NCBI RefSeq assembly: GCF_046630315.1
Contig: NZ_LQBD01000024.1
Span: 1-64,000 of the forward strand
Length of the DNA stretch: 64,000 nucleotides
Reading direction: 5' to 3'
From: Brucella anthropi_A
Lineage (GTDB): Bacteria; Pseudomonadota; Alphaproteobacteria; Rhizobiales; Rhizobiaceae
A program made the translations under genes and the position numbers. Positions 8,169 through 17,231 of the stretch are shown here, piece after piece. The notes below the pieces were generated by a model. The model was given only the letters and a program-made list of their open reading frames with translations, searched no databases and was not told where the DNA came from. The stretch's first letter is position 1, and each line of letters opens with the position of its first letter.

Positions 8169-8706
8169 TCTTATCCGCATCCATATAGGAAATGTCGCCA
8201 GCCGCCAAAGCGTCGTCCGAAATTTTTTGCAAACGGTCGCGACAGGCCAGAACATATTCACTTAAATGGTGGGCATGCGGCCAGAATTCGAGGTCCGGGC
8301 GGATATTTCGCGTAAGCGCTGCCGCCAGCGCATCCGCATCATTTGCGTCCAGCGCCGCACCATAAGCCGCGACACGGCCATAGAACATGCGCGCAAGCTT
8401 CTTCATGCGTTTCGGCACGCCCTGATCGCCGATACCCAGTTCGCGCAGCGAATGATCGACATCCTTGAAAAACTCGTCCGCGATGTCCTGTGCCAGGTCG
8501 CCAAGCGCCTTGCTTTCCCCCTTCATGCGATGAAGCGCCAGAAAAACATGCAGCGAAAGCATTTCATAACGGCCAAGCGGCGTATCCGGCACCTGAAACT
8601 GTGCATAGAACCGTTTTTGCCGCGCCGCCGCCACGATCGTCTCGTAAACGCGAAGCATAACAGCCTCGTTTGCTTTCGATTTGCGGCGGAAAAGTTGGAG
8701 AATCAT
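8149..8706 (-). CDS. Ubiquinol-cytochrome c chaperone family protein (CBP3-like)
   Basis: 185 aa. The central FYAQFQVPDTPLGRYEMLSLHVFLALHRMKG resembles the CBP3/UQCC1 domain, involved in cytochrome b assembly in the bc1 complex. The start at 8706 gives MILQLFRRK and the usual length. The last codons (SASRKV-stop) are formed by a palindromic repeat. It is divergent from bamE; their 5' ends are about 90 nt apart. Confidence 0.85.
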   Translation of the reverse strand: MILQLFRRKSKANEAVMLRVYETIVAAARQKRFYAQFQVPDTPLGRYEMLSLHVFLALHRMKGESKALGDLAQDIADEFFKDVDHSLRELGIGDQGVPKRMKKLARMFYGRVAAYGAALDANDADALAAALTRNIRPDLEFWPHAHHLSEYVLACRDRLQKISDDALAAGDISYMDADKSASRKV

Positions 8707-8795
8707 GTCCGTACGACCGTTCCAGTTGCATAAATAAGCAAGGTGGTTTACCGAAGTTCTCCCGACGGCGAAAGTGCCGCGCTGATTTAGAATGT

Positions 8796-9323
8796 ATGGA
8801 GAGGTCTTTGTTGCAGGGAATTTTTCCAAGTGTACGCAAGCAGCGTGCTCTTCTCGCAGGCACGGCAATTCTCGTCTCAGTGGCTCTTGCGGGGTGCAAC
8901 ACTGCATCCACGCTCAATCCGTCCGAAACGCTGACAGAGGGTTATGTGCTCGATCAGGGCGCGCTTGATTCGGTTCCTGTCGGCTCCAGCCGCGAGCAGG
9001 TGCTTCTGGCGCTCGGCACACCATCCACCACCGCGACCTTCGACAATGAAGTGTTCTACTACATTTCGCAGAAGCGTTATCGCGCCGCGCAGTTCATGAA
9101 GCCGAAGATCATCGAGCGCCAGATCCTTGCCATCTATTTCGACAAGGACGGCAAGGTCGAGCATATCGCCAATTACGGCCTGAAGGACGGCAAGCTGTTC
9201 GACTTCGTGTCGCGCACCACGCCGACAGGCGGCAAGGACCAGACCTTCCTCGGCCAGATCATCCAGGGTGTTTCCAAGGCCCCGACATCGCTGCCGGGTG
9301 CAGCAGGCGGCGGCAACAACTGA
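8796..9323 (+). CDS. bamE: Outer membrane assembly lipoprotein BamE (SmpA/OmlA)
   Basis: About 175 aa. The signal ends at a lipobox (VALAGCN), followed by the BamE fold: VPVGSSREQVLLALGTPS and TFDNEVFYYISQ. It is a peripheral lipoprotein of the BAM outer-membrane protein insertion machine. ATG 8796 has a weak ribosome site; an in-frame TTG at 8811 follows GGAGAGG at 8798-8804 and would give a more usual signal peptide. A bidirectional terminator separates it from hppA. Confidence 0.93.
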   Translation: MERSLLQGIFPSVRKQRALLAGTAILVSVALAGCNTASTLNPSETLTEGYVLDQGALDSVPVGSSREQVLLALGTPSTTATFDNEVFYYISQKRYRAAQFMKPKIIERQILAIYFDKDGKVEHIANYGLKDGKLFDFVSRTTPTGGKDQTFLGQIIQGVSKAPTSLPGAAGGGNN

Positions 9324-9346
9324 TCCGAACGGATATAGACAAGCAG

Positions 9347-9375
9347 AAAACCCGCCTTCACGGCGGGTTTTCCTT
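9347..9375. terminator. Bidirectional terminator between bamE and hppA
   Basis: Perfect 10-bp stem AAAACCCGCC/GGCGGGTTTT (9347-9356 with 9362-9371), flanked by A and T tracts usable in both directions. Confidence 0.88.
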
Positions 9376-9392
9376 GTTTGACGTGCAATCCG

Positions 9393-11549
9393 TCAGGACA
9401 TGTGCGCCAGCACAGCCAGCAGCAGAAGCGCCACGATGTTGGTGATCTTGATGGCCGGATTGACGGCGGGACCGGCCGTATCCTTGTAGGGATCGCCCAC
9501 CGTATCGCCGGTCACGGATGCCTTGTGCGCTTCCGACCCTTTCAGGTGTTTCACGCCGTCGGCATCGGTAAATCCATCCTCGAAGCTCTTCTTGGCATTG
9601 TCCCATGCGCCGCCGCCCGATGTCATGGAAATCGCCACGAACAGGCCGTTGATGATGACGCCCAGAAGCGATGCGCCAAGTGCCGCAAAGGCCGCAGCCT
9701 TCGAGCCCGAGATGAGCAGCACGCCGAAATAGACGACAATCGGCGCCAGCACCGGCAGGAGCGACGGGATAATCATTTCGCGGATCGCCGCCCTGGTCAG
9801 AAGATCGACCGCGCGGGCATAATCCGGACGCTCCTTGCCAGTCATGATCCCCGGCTTTTCGCGGAACTGGCGGCGCACTTCCTGCACCACCGCGCCGCCT
9901 GCCCGGCCCACGGCCGTCATGGCCATGCCGCCGAACAGATAGGGGATCAGGCCGCCGAAGATCAGCCCCGCAACCACATAAGGGTTGGAGAGATCGAAGG
10001 AGACCGGCCCCATATCGGCGAAATAGGGATAGGTCTGCCCGTTGGCGGCAAAATAGGCCAGATCGTTGGAATAGGCCGCAAACAGCACCAGCGCGCCGAG
10101 GCCCGCCGAGCCGATGGCATAGCCCTTGGTGACGGCCTTGGTGGTATTGCCGACGGCATCGAGCGCATCGGTGGCCTTGCGCACTTCCGGGTCGAGCCCG
10201 GCCATTTCGGCAATGCCGCCCGCATTGTCCGTCACCGGACCGAAGGCATCGAGCGCCACGATCATGCCCGCAATGCCGAGCATGGCGGTAACGGCAATGG
10301 CGGTGCCGAACAGGCCCGCAAGCTGGTAGGTCGAGATGATGCCGCCGACGATCACGATTGCAGGCAGGGCGGTCGATTCAAGCGAGACGGCAAGTCCCTG
10401 AATGACATTGGTGCCGTGGCCCGTGACGGAAGCCTGCGCGATGGAATTGACCGGGCGCTTGTTGGTGCCGGTATAATATTCCGTGATCACCACGATCAGG
10501 CCGGTGACGATGAGGCCGATCAGCCCGCAGATGAAGAGATTGGTGCCGGTGATGCTTTTGCCGGCCACCGTTCCGATCTCGCCCCAGCCGACGGTCAGCA
10601 TATTGGCAACGGCAAGACCGACGATGGACAGCAGGCCCGTCGCGATCAGGCCCTTGTAGAGCGCGCCCATGATGGAGCCGTCCACGCTGAGCTTGACGAA
10701 GAAAGTGCCGATAATCGACGTAATCACGCAGGCGCCGCAGATCATCAGCGGATAGAGCATGACACTGGAAAGAACGTCCGATCCGTTGAAAAAGATCGCG
10801 CCGAGAACCATGGTGGCAACGACCGTCACCGCATAGGTCTCGAACAGGTCGGCGGCCATGCCCGCGCAATCGCCGACATTGTCGCCGACATTATCCGCGA
10901 TGGTCGCAGGGTTGCGCGGATCGTCCTCGGGGATACCTGCTTCCACCTTGCCGACAAGATCGCCGCCGACATCGGCGCCCTTGGTGAAGATGCCGCCGCC
11001 AAGACGCGCGAAGATCGAGATCAGCGAAGCGCCGAAACCGAGCGACACCAGTGCATCGATGACGGTGCGGTCGGAAGGCGAATAGCCCAGCCAGACGGTG
11101 AGAATGAAATAATAGACGGACACGCCGAGCAGCGCCAGCCCGGCCACCAGAAGGCCGGTGATGGCCCCGGACTTGAAGGCCAGCTCAAGCCCGCCGGCAA
11201 GGCTGAGCGATGCCGCCTGCGCGGTGCGCACATTGGCGCGAACCGACACATGCATGCCGATGAAACCCGTGACGCCCGACAGAACCGCGCCGATCAGGAA
11301 GCCGATCGCGGCACTGAGCGAGAGCAGATACCAGGCTGCCAGAAAGACCACGACGCCAACGATGGCAATCGTCGAATATTGTCTTGTGAGATAGGCTGAG
11401 GCACCCTCGCGGATGGCTTCAGCGATTTCCTGCATGCGCTGCGTCCCCTGGTCGGCTGCAAGAACCGAACGGATCGCCCATATGGCGAAAAGAACGGAAA
11501 GCACGCCGCAGGCAATGACGAGAACTAAGACTGCCACTCCCATTTGCAT
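9393..11549 (-). CDS. hppA: K+-insensitive proton-translocating pyrophosphatase
   Basis: 718 aa with about 16 membrane helices. It hydrolyses pyrophosphate and pumps protons out of the cytoplasm. Catalytic motifs are present (GGGIFTKGADVGGDLVGK, then DNVGDNVGDCAGMAADL). The residue after GNTT is Lys (GNTTKAVTKG), marking the K+-independent class. The start at 11549 is set by GGGAG 9 nt upstream. It is monocistronic, with a palindromic repeat just upstream. Confidence 0.97.
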   Translation of the reverse strand: MQMGVAVLVLVIACGVLSVLFAIWAIRSVLAADQGTQRMQEIAEAIREGASAYLTRQYSTIAIVGVVVFLAAWYLLSLSAAIGFLIGAVLSGVTGFIGMHVSVRANVRTAQAASLSLAGGLELAFKSGAITGLLVAGLALLGVSVYYFILTVWLGYSPSDRTVIDALVSLGFGASLISIFARLGGGIFTKGADVGGDLVGKVEAGIPEDDPRNPATIADNVGDNVGDCAGMAADLFETYAVTVVATMVLGAIFFNGSDVLSSVMLYPLMICGACVITSIIGTFFVKLSVDGSIMGALYKGLIATGLLSIVGLAVANMLTVGWGEIGTVAGKSITGTNLFICGLIGLIVTGLIVVITEYYTGTNKRPVNSIAQASVTGHGTNVIQGLAVSLESTALPAIVIVGGIISTYQLAGLFGTAIAVTAMLGIAGMIVALDAFGPVTDNAGGIAEMAGLDPEVRKATDALDAVGNTTKAVTKGYAIGSAGLGALVLFAAYSNDLAYFAANGQTYPYFADMGPVSFDLSNPYVVAGLIFGGLIPYLFGGMAMTAVGRAGGAVVQEVRRQFREKPGIMTGKERPDYARAVDLLTRAAIREMIIPSLLPVLAPIVVYFGVLLISGSKAAAFAALGASLLGVIINGLFVAISMTSGGGAWDNAKKSFEDGFTDADGVKHLKGSEAHKASVTGDTVGDPYKDTAGPAVNPAIKITNIVALLLLAVLAHMS

Positions 11550-11568
11550 AAAGGCCAACTCCCATTGA

Positions 11569-11611
11569 GCGCATTCCGAAAAATGTGAAACGGTTTTCGG
11601 GAAAAATGCGC
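11569..11611. repeat. Short palindromic repeat (family C), copy 2
   Basis: 43 bp bounded by GCGCAT...ATGCGC, with CCGAAAA/TTTTCGG arms. It aligns with the inverse of 8125-8168. It lies about 20 nt upstream of the hppA start, inside the leader. Confidence 0.8.
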
Positions 11612-11943
11612 GGCCAATCAGACAATTGGAGCGCCGATCCGGTGCAAGCAGATCGAAACGCGCTCCATAGTTTGCGCCTGCTGCCGCCAGACCGCAATCC
11701 GCGGCCATCGGCAGGCACATGCGCAGGATAGGCCCGAAACCCCTCCCCGGACCCGATTGAGCGGCATGGAAGTGCCTGAAGCCGAACAAGAGATACCGGG
11801 CTTCAACGGTATGTTTATTGGGGAACTTACGCCTTGGAATCAATCAATTGGCGCGATTCCCTGCATTTCAGCATTCTCAATGCCGCGCGACCAACATGCG
11901 AAACGGTTTCACAAACGTCAAGTCGTTCTTTGCCAGCATACAA
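11612..11943. other. Non-coding spacer between hppA and nusB
   Basis: No gene is supported. The stretch should contain the hppA promoter. No known RNA motif was recognised. Confidence 0.4.
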
Positions 11944-11977
11944 TGAAAGAAGGGCCGCGATTTCTCACAGCCCTTCC
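11944..11977 (-). terminator. Probable terminator of the nrdR-rib-nusB operon
   Basis: Stem GAAGGGC/GCCCTTC (11949-11955 with 11970-11976), followed on the minus strand by a short TTTC tract. The T tract is weak. Confidence 0.5.
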
Positions 11978-11999
11978 AACCTGTTCCGATAGTCGAAAG

Positions 12000-12515
12000 T
12001 CAGCCTTTATGGCGCGGCTTCACACCGCGGCTTTCGCCGCGAATGACGAATGCGAGGCGATCAAGCACGGCATTGACCAGCTTCGGCTCATCCTCGGTAT
12101 AGAAGGCCTTGGCGATATCGACATATTCCGACACGATCACCGCCGTCGGCACGTCCTTGCGCGTCTGCAATTCCCATGCGCCGGCGCGCAGAATGGCGCG
12201 CAGCGTCGAATCGAGACGCGACAGCGGCCAGTCTTCCGTCAGCGCCTGATGGATCATCGGATCGAGTTTCAGCTGGTCCTCGACCACACCGGCCACGATG
12301 GCGCGGAACCATTGCGGGTCGGCATCGAGATATTGCGTGCCGTCGACTTCCTTGCCGAGACGGAAAGCCTCGTATTCGGCCACCACTTCCAGCACGCCCG
12401 TACCGGCAACATCCATCTGATAGAGCGCCTGGACCGCAGCAAGACGGGCCACGCCGCGCTTGTTGGCCGTGCGCGGCAGATTGGGGGTCGGGCGTCCTTC
12501 GGTAGAAGAATTCAT
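12000..12515 (-). CDS. nusB: Transcription antitermination factor NusB
   Basis: 171 aa all-helical RNA-binding protein acting in rRNA antitermination. Family blocks RGVARLAAVQALYQMD and LRAGAWELQTRKDVPTAVIVSEYVDIAKAF are present. It starts 5 nt after the ribH stop, so the two are co-transcribed and probably coupled, as in many bacteria. Confidence 0.95.
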   Translation of the reverse strand: MNSSTEGRPTPNLPRTANKRGVARLAAVQALYQMDVAGTGVLEVVAEYEAFRLGKEVDGTQYLDADPQWFRAIVAGVVEDQLKLDPMIHQALTEDWPLSRLDSTLRAILRAGAWELQTRKDVPTAVIVSEYVDIAKAFYTEDEPKLVNAVLDRLAFVIRGESRGVKPRHKG

Positions 12516-12520
12516 AATGG

Positions 12521-12982
12521 TCAGACTCCGAACTTCTTGCGCAGATCGATCATGGTCAGCGCGGCGCGGGCAGCAAAGCCGCCCTTGTCCTTGTCTTCGC
12601 GGCGGGCGCGGACCCATGCCTGCTCTTCATTTTCGACCGTCAGGATGCCATTGCCGATGGCAATGCTTTCCTCGACCGCAAGATCGGTCAGCGCCCGGCA
12701 GGATTCATTGGACACGATGTCGAAATGATAGGTTTCGCCACGGATCACCGTGCCCAGCGCGACAAAGCCGTCATATTCCGTGCCGCCATTGTCTTCGCCA
12801 TCGAGCGCGAAGGAAATGACCGCCGGAACTTCCAGCGCACCGGGAACCGTCACCACATCATAGGTTGCCCCTACCTCATCCAAGGCTGCCTTTGCGCCAT
12901 CCAGAAGCGCGTCGGCGAGATCATCGTAGAAACGCGCTTCGACAATAAGCAAATGCGGCGCATGCGCCTCGTGCTTGGACAT
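12521..12982 (-). CDS. ribH: 6,7-dimethyl-8-ribityllumazine synthase
   Basis: 153 aa from ATG 12982, which has GGAG 6 nt upstream; ATG 12994 would give 157 aa (MEFLMSKHE). It condenses the pyrimidinedione with dihydroxybutanone phosphate in the penultimate riboflavin step. The phosphate-binding region GTVIRGETYHFDIV contains the catalytic His. The chromosome-I type gene (often called ribH1 in Brucella) sits in the nrdR-ribD-ribE-ribH-nusB operon. Confidence 0.95.
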   Translation of the reverse strand: MSKHEAHAPHLLIVEARFYDDLADALLDGAKAALDEVGATYDVVTVPGALEVPAVISFALDGEDNGGTEYDGFVALGTVIRGETYHFDIVSNESCRALTDLAVEESIAIGNGILTVENEEQAWVRARREDKDKGGFAARAALTMIDLRKKFGV

Positions 12983-13050
12983 GAGAAACTCCATGACAAA
13001 TTTTGCGGATCGCAACGATTGCGGTCAACGCTCAAAATCGGGATATGCTT

Positions 13051-13076
13051 TTACAGCCTGGGAATTTAGGCTGTAA
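13051..13076. other. Intercistronic hairpin between ribE and ribH
   Basis: Perfect 8-bp inverted repeat TTACAGCC/GGCTGTAA with a 10-nt loop and no following T run. It may affect mRNA processing or expression balance; no known riboswitch features are seen. Confidence 0.5.
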
Positions 13077-13078
13077 GC

Positions 13079-13687
13079 CTATTTCTGATATTGCGCAAGC
13101 CTTGCTGCGTAACGTGCCAGCTGGTCGATCTCGATATTCACCTTGTCGCCCGCTTTCCGCTCGCCCCATGTGGTGACTGCCAGCGAATGGCGGATCAGGA
13201 GCACATCGAACTCGTTTCCGTTGACGCCATTGACCGTGAGCGAAGTTCCGTCGAGCGCGACAGACCCCTTCTGGGCGATGAAGGGCGCCAGTTCCTCCGG
13301 CGCGCGCAGGGTGAAGCGCACGGCGTCGCCCTCATCCTTGCGCTCGATGATTTCAGCCAGTCCGTCGACATGGCCGGAAACGAGGTGTCCGCCCATTTCA
13401 TCGCCAAGCTTCAGCGAGCGTTCCAGATTGATGTTGCGTCCGCCCTGCCAGTTGGCGATCGTCGTCAGGCGCAGCGCCTCTTCCCACGCCTCAACCTCGA
13501 ACCAGCGGGCATTGCTGCCCTTTTCGGGCAGGGCAACGACCGTCAGGCAGACGCCGGAACAGGCAATCGATGCGCCAAGCTCGATCGTTTCGGGATCATA
13601 GGCAGTTTCGATCCGCAGAAGAACGCCTTCATTCAGCGGCTTTATCCGTTCAACCTTGCCGATATCGGTTATAATGCCTGTAAACAT
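13079..13687 (-). CDS. ribE: Riboflavin synthase subunit alpha
   Basis: 202 aa. It dismutates two lumazines to riboflavin. Two homologous barrels: the first opens MFTGIITDIG, the second has MGGHLVSGHVDG. AAGGAG stands 5 nt before ATG 13687. It follows ribD closely within the riboflavin operon. Confidence 0.95.
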   Translation of the reverse strand: MFTGIITDIGKVERIKPLNEGVLLRIETAYDPETIELGASIACSGVCLTVVALPEKGSNARWFEVEAWEEALRLTTIANWQGGRNINLERSLKLGDEMGGHLVSGHVDGLAEIIERKDEGDAVRFTLRAPEELAPFIAQKGSVALDGTSLTVNGVNGNEFDVLLIRHSLAVTTWGERKAGDKVNIEIDQLARYAARLAQYQK

Positions 13688-13749
13688 CCAGTCTCCTTCG
13701 CGCCTGATCCAAGAGCCGCCGTCTTCACCACGGCCTGACGCTTTCAAAT

Positions 13750-14868
13750 TCAGGTACTTACATATTCCGCATAGGCATCGTCACCATAGCGGGCCTGCCT
13801 CAGAATTTTGAATTCGTCTGCGATATGGGTTTCGAGCCTGACGACTGCAATCCCGTCTTCACGACCGATTTCCACCGGCGAGCGGAAGATGGCAAGCCGA
13901 TCCACCAGTCGTTCCTCCAGAAAGCTTTTCGCAACACCTGCTCCGCCTTCGACCAGAACCGAGGAAATGCCCTGCGCGGCAAGATCGTCCATCAGTTCAG
14001 GCAAGGCGATGCGGCAATCATGGGCTTCGGTTGCGAGAATGCGGCAACCGGCTGCCTGCAATGCATGGCGCCGTTCGGGCGATGCCTCCTCGCCGCAAGC
14101 GATCCACAAGGGCTGGGCATTCGCAGTCTGCACGAGCTTCGAGGATAGCGGCAGGCGCAATCCGCCATCCAGCACCACACGAACGGGCGAACGCTGTTCC
14201 AGCCCCGGCAGACGGCAGTTCAGCACCGGATCGTCGGCAAGGGCTGTTTCGATGCCGATCAGGATCACATCGGTCTGGGCGCGCAGAATATGCGACTGCG
14301 CGCGCGCAACCGGTCCCGTTATCGCAAGCTGTCCTTCACCCCGGCGGCCGATCATGCCATCGGCGGAAAGTGCCAGTTTCAGAATCACTTCCGGGCGCTT
14401 CTTCGCGGATCGATTGAGATAACCGGCCAGATCGTCGGCCGCCTGTTCGGCAAGTATGCCGGGCACGACCTCAATCCCCGCCGCACGCAGGATGGCAAAA
14501 CCCTTTCCGCTGACGCGCTCGTCCGGGTCGGTCGCGGCAACCACCACCCGCGCCACCCCTGCCCGCACCAGCGCCTCCGCGCAAGGCGGCGTGCGCCCGT
14601 GATGCGCGCATGGTTCCAGCGTCACATAGGCGGTCGCGCCGCGCGCGGCTTCGCCTGCATCGGCCAGCGCCTGCGGCTCGGCATGGGGCCTGCCGCCCAA
14701 TGCGGTCACGCCGCGCCCGACGATGACGCCATCCTTGACGAGAACCGTGCCGACCGATGGATTGGTGCCGGTCAGGCCCTTGTGACGACGCGCATGGCGG
14801 ATCGCCGCTTCCATGAAGCGCACATCATCCGAGATTGCGTTCGAATGCGGAAACGTGATGCCACCCAT
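13750..14868 (-). CDS. ribD: Bifunctional deaminase/reductase RibD
   Basis: 372 aa. The N-terminal zinc deaminase has His62 and Glu64 (RPHAEPQ) and Cys87/Cys96 (LEPCAHHGRTPPC). The C-terminal domain is the NADPH reductase (ILKLALSADGMIG, SSVLVEGGAGVA). Together they perform the second and third riboflavin steps. The ATG is 2 nt beyond the nrdR stop, so translational coupling is likely. Confidence 0.95.
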   Translation of the reverse strand: MGGITFPHSNAISDDVRFMEAAIRHARRHKGLTGTNPSVGTVLVKDGVIVGRGVTALGGRPHAEPQALADAGEAARGATAYVTLEPCAHHGRTPPCAEALVRAGVARVVVAATDPDERVSGKGFAILRAAGIEVVPGILAEQAADDLAGYLNRSAKKRPEVILKLALSADGMIGRRGEGQLAITGPVARAQSHILRAQTDVILIGIETALADDPVLNCRLPGLEQRSPVRVVLDGGLRLPLSSKLVQTANAQPLWIACGEEASPERRHALQAAGCRILATEAHDCRIALPELMDDLAAQGISSVLVEGGAGVAKSFLEERLVDRLAIFRSPVEIGREDGIAVVRLETHIADEFKILRQARYGDDAYAEYVST

Positions 14869-14870
14869 AG

Positions 14871-15347
14871 TCAAGCGTCCAGATCGTCCCCGGTTTCGGC
14901 AACCGTCAGTTCATCGATGACATTGTGGAAATCGACGGCCTTGCTGAAATTGCGATAGACCGATGCAAAGCGGATATAGGCGATATCGTCGATGCCCTTC
15001 AGCGCGTCCATGGCGAGCCGCCCGATTTCATCGGACGTCACCTCCGCCTCGCCGGAACTCTCCAGCTGGCGGACAATGCCGGAAATGGCGCGCTCCACCC
15101 GGTCATTGTCGACATCGCGCTTGCGCAGCGCCACTTCAATGGATCTCGTCAGCTTGTCGCGATCGAAGGGAACGCGACGCCCGCTCTTCTTCACGACCAT
15201 CAGGTCGCGCAACTGCACGCGCTCGAACGTCGTGAAACGACCGCCGCACACCGAACAGACGCGGCGCCTGCGAATGACGGCGCCGTCTTCCGCCGGGCGG
15301 GAATCCTTCACTTGCGTATCTTCAGACTGGCAATAGGGACAACGCAT
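14871..15347 (-). CDS. nrdR: Transcriptional repressor NrdR
   Basis: 158 aa. The zinc ribbon uses Cys3, Cys6, Cys31 and Cys34; an ATP-cone (VVKKSGRRVPFDRDKL) follows and senses dATP/ATP. It represses ribonucleotide reductase genes through NrdR boxes. It is first in the nrdR-ribD-ribE-ribH-nusB operon, and its leader contains two short tandem arrays. Confidence 0.97.
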   Translation of the reverse strand: MRCPYCQSEDTQVKDSRPAEDGAVIRRRRVCSVCGGRFTTFERVQLRDLMVVKKSGRRVPFDRDKLTRSIEVALRKRDVDNDRVERAISGIVRQLESSGEAEVTSDEIGRLAMDALKGIDDIAYIRFASVYRNFSKAVDFHNVIDELTVAETGDDLDA

Positions 15348-15354
15348 GGAACTC

Positions 15355-15399
15355 TTTCAATTTCGGCGATTTCAATATCGGCAACTTCAACACCGGCGA
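15355..15399. repeat. 15-nt degenerate tandem repeat, 3 units
   Basis: Three consecutive 15-nt units, TTTCAATTTCGGCGA, TTTCAATATCGGCAA and CTTCAACACCGGCGA, lie immediately upstream of the nrdR start. Confidence 0.75.
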
Positions 15400-15443
15400 C
15401 GGACTGCTCCTATGTGGGATCGCCCCCGATACAAACGCAAGAG

Positions 15444-15485
15444 CCTTGTCCCCGCAACCTTGTCCCCACAGCCTTGTCCCCGCAA
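15444..15485. repeat. 14-nt tandem repeat, 3 units
   Basis: CCTTGTCCCCGCAA, CCTTGTCCCCACAG, CCTTGTCCCCGCAA lie head to tail in the nrdR upstream region. This is a possible variable-number locus. Confidence 0.85.
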
Positions 15486-15554
15486 CCGATTCCCGGCAAT
15501 CATAGCCTATAAGCGGCATTCCACCTACCGGATGCGACAATCACAAAGCGGTGT

Positions 15555-15590
15555 AAAAAACCCCGCCCAACAGCGTTGAACGGGGTTTTC
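15555..15590 (-). terminator. Rho-independent terminator of glyA
   Basis: Arms AAAACCCCG/CGGGGTTTT around a loop of about 15 nt, followed on the minus strand by further T residues. Confidence 0.8.
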
Positions 15591-15610
15591 TCGGGATCAC
15601 GGAAGCGGAC

Positions 15611-16930
<1,320 letters not shown>

Positions 16931-16948
16931 GTTTCACACCCTCCGGGT

Positions 16949-17046
16949 TAGAGCATTTCCAGCAAAAGTGCGAAGCGGTTTTGCGTGGGATAATGCGACA
17001 AGGCAAACAGTGGGAGCGGTTCCGACGAACCTGTTCAAACAGGAGC
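16949..17046. repeat. Bru-RS-like palindromic element in the glyA leader
   Basis: It begins TAGAGCATTTCCAGC and is closely similar to 28891-28995 over most of its length, but the right end has degenerated (AGGAGCCGC instead of CCGCTCTA). Confidence 0.85.
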
Positions 17047-17173
17047 CGCCCTCGCCTGCAAAATCTATCTGGTTGAGGCGCATTATCACACTTGAACGCA
17101 CAAGGCCAATGGCCGCAAAGCGAAAAGCTTAGTCCAAAATGCGGCAAACCGATTTGATAAATGCTCGATCACC

Positions 17174-17207
17174 AAAAAGCCGCCCGGAATGGCATCCGGG
17201 CGGCTTT
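17174..17207 (-). terminator. Rho-independent terminator of the L,D-transpeptidase gene
   Basis: Perfect 13-bp stem AAAGCCGCCCGGA/TCCGGGCGGCTTT with a 6-nt loop; on the minus strand TTTTTGG follows. Confidence 0.9.
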
Positions 17208-17231
17208 CAACAAGGGGATTTTTTGCCGGAA

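Noticed and set aside
9378..11399. Long plus-strand open frame (673 codons) across hppA
   Set aside because: It is antisense to a clear hppA; its His/Arg/Gly-rich peptide has no family look, as expected for an opposite-strand frame in GC-rich DNA.
11844..11999. thiL or another gene after nusB
   Set aside because: No open frame with similarity; only a weak terminator is visible.
13016..13078. FMN riboswitch before ribH
   Set aside because: The spacer is far too short and lacks the conserved FMN aptamer sequence; only a simple hairpin is present.
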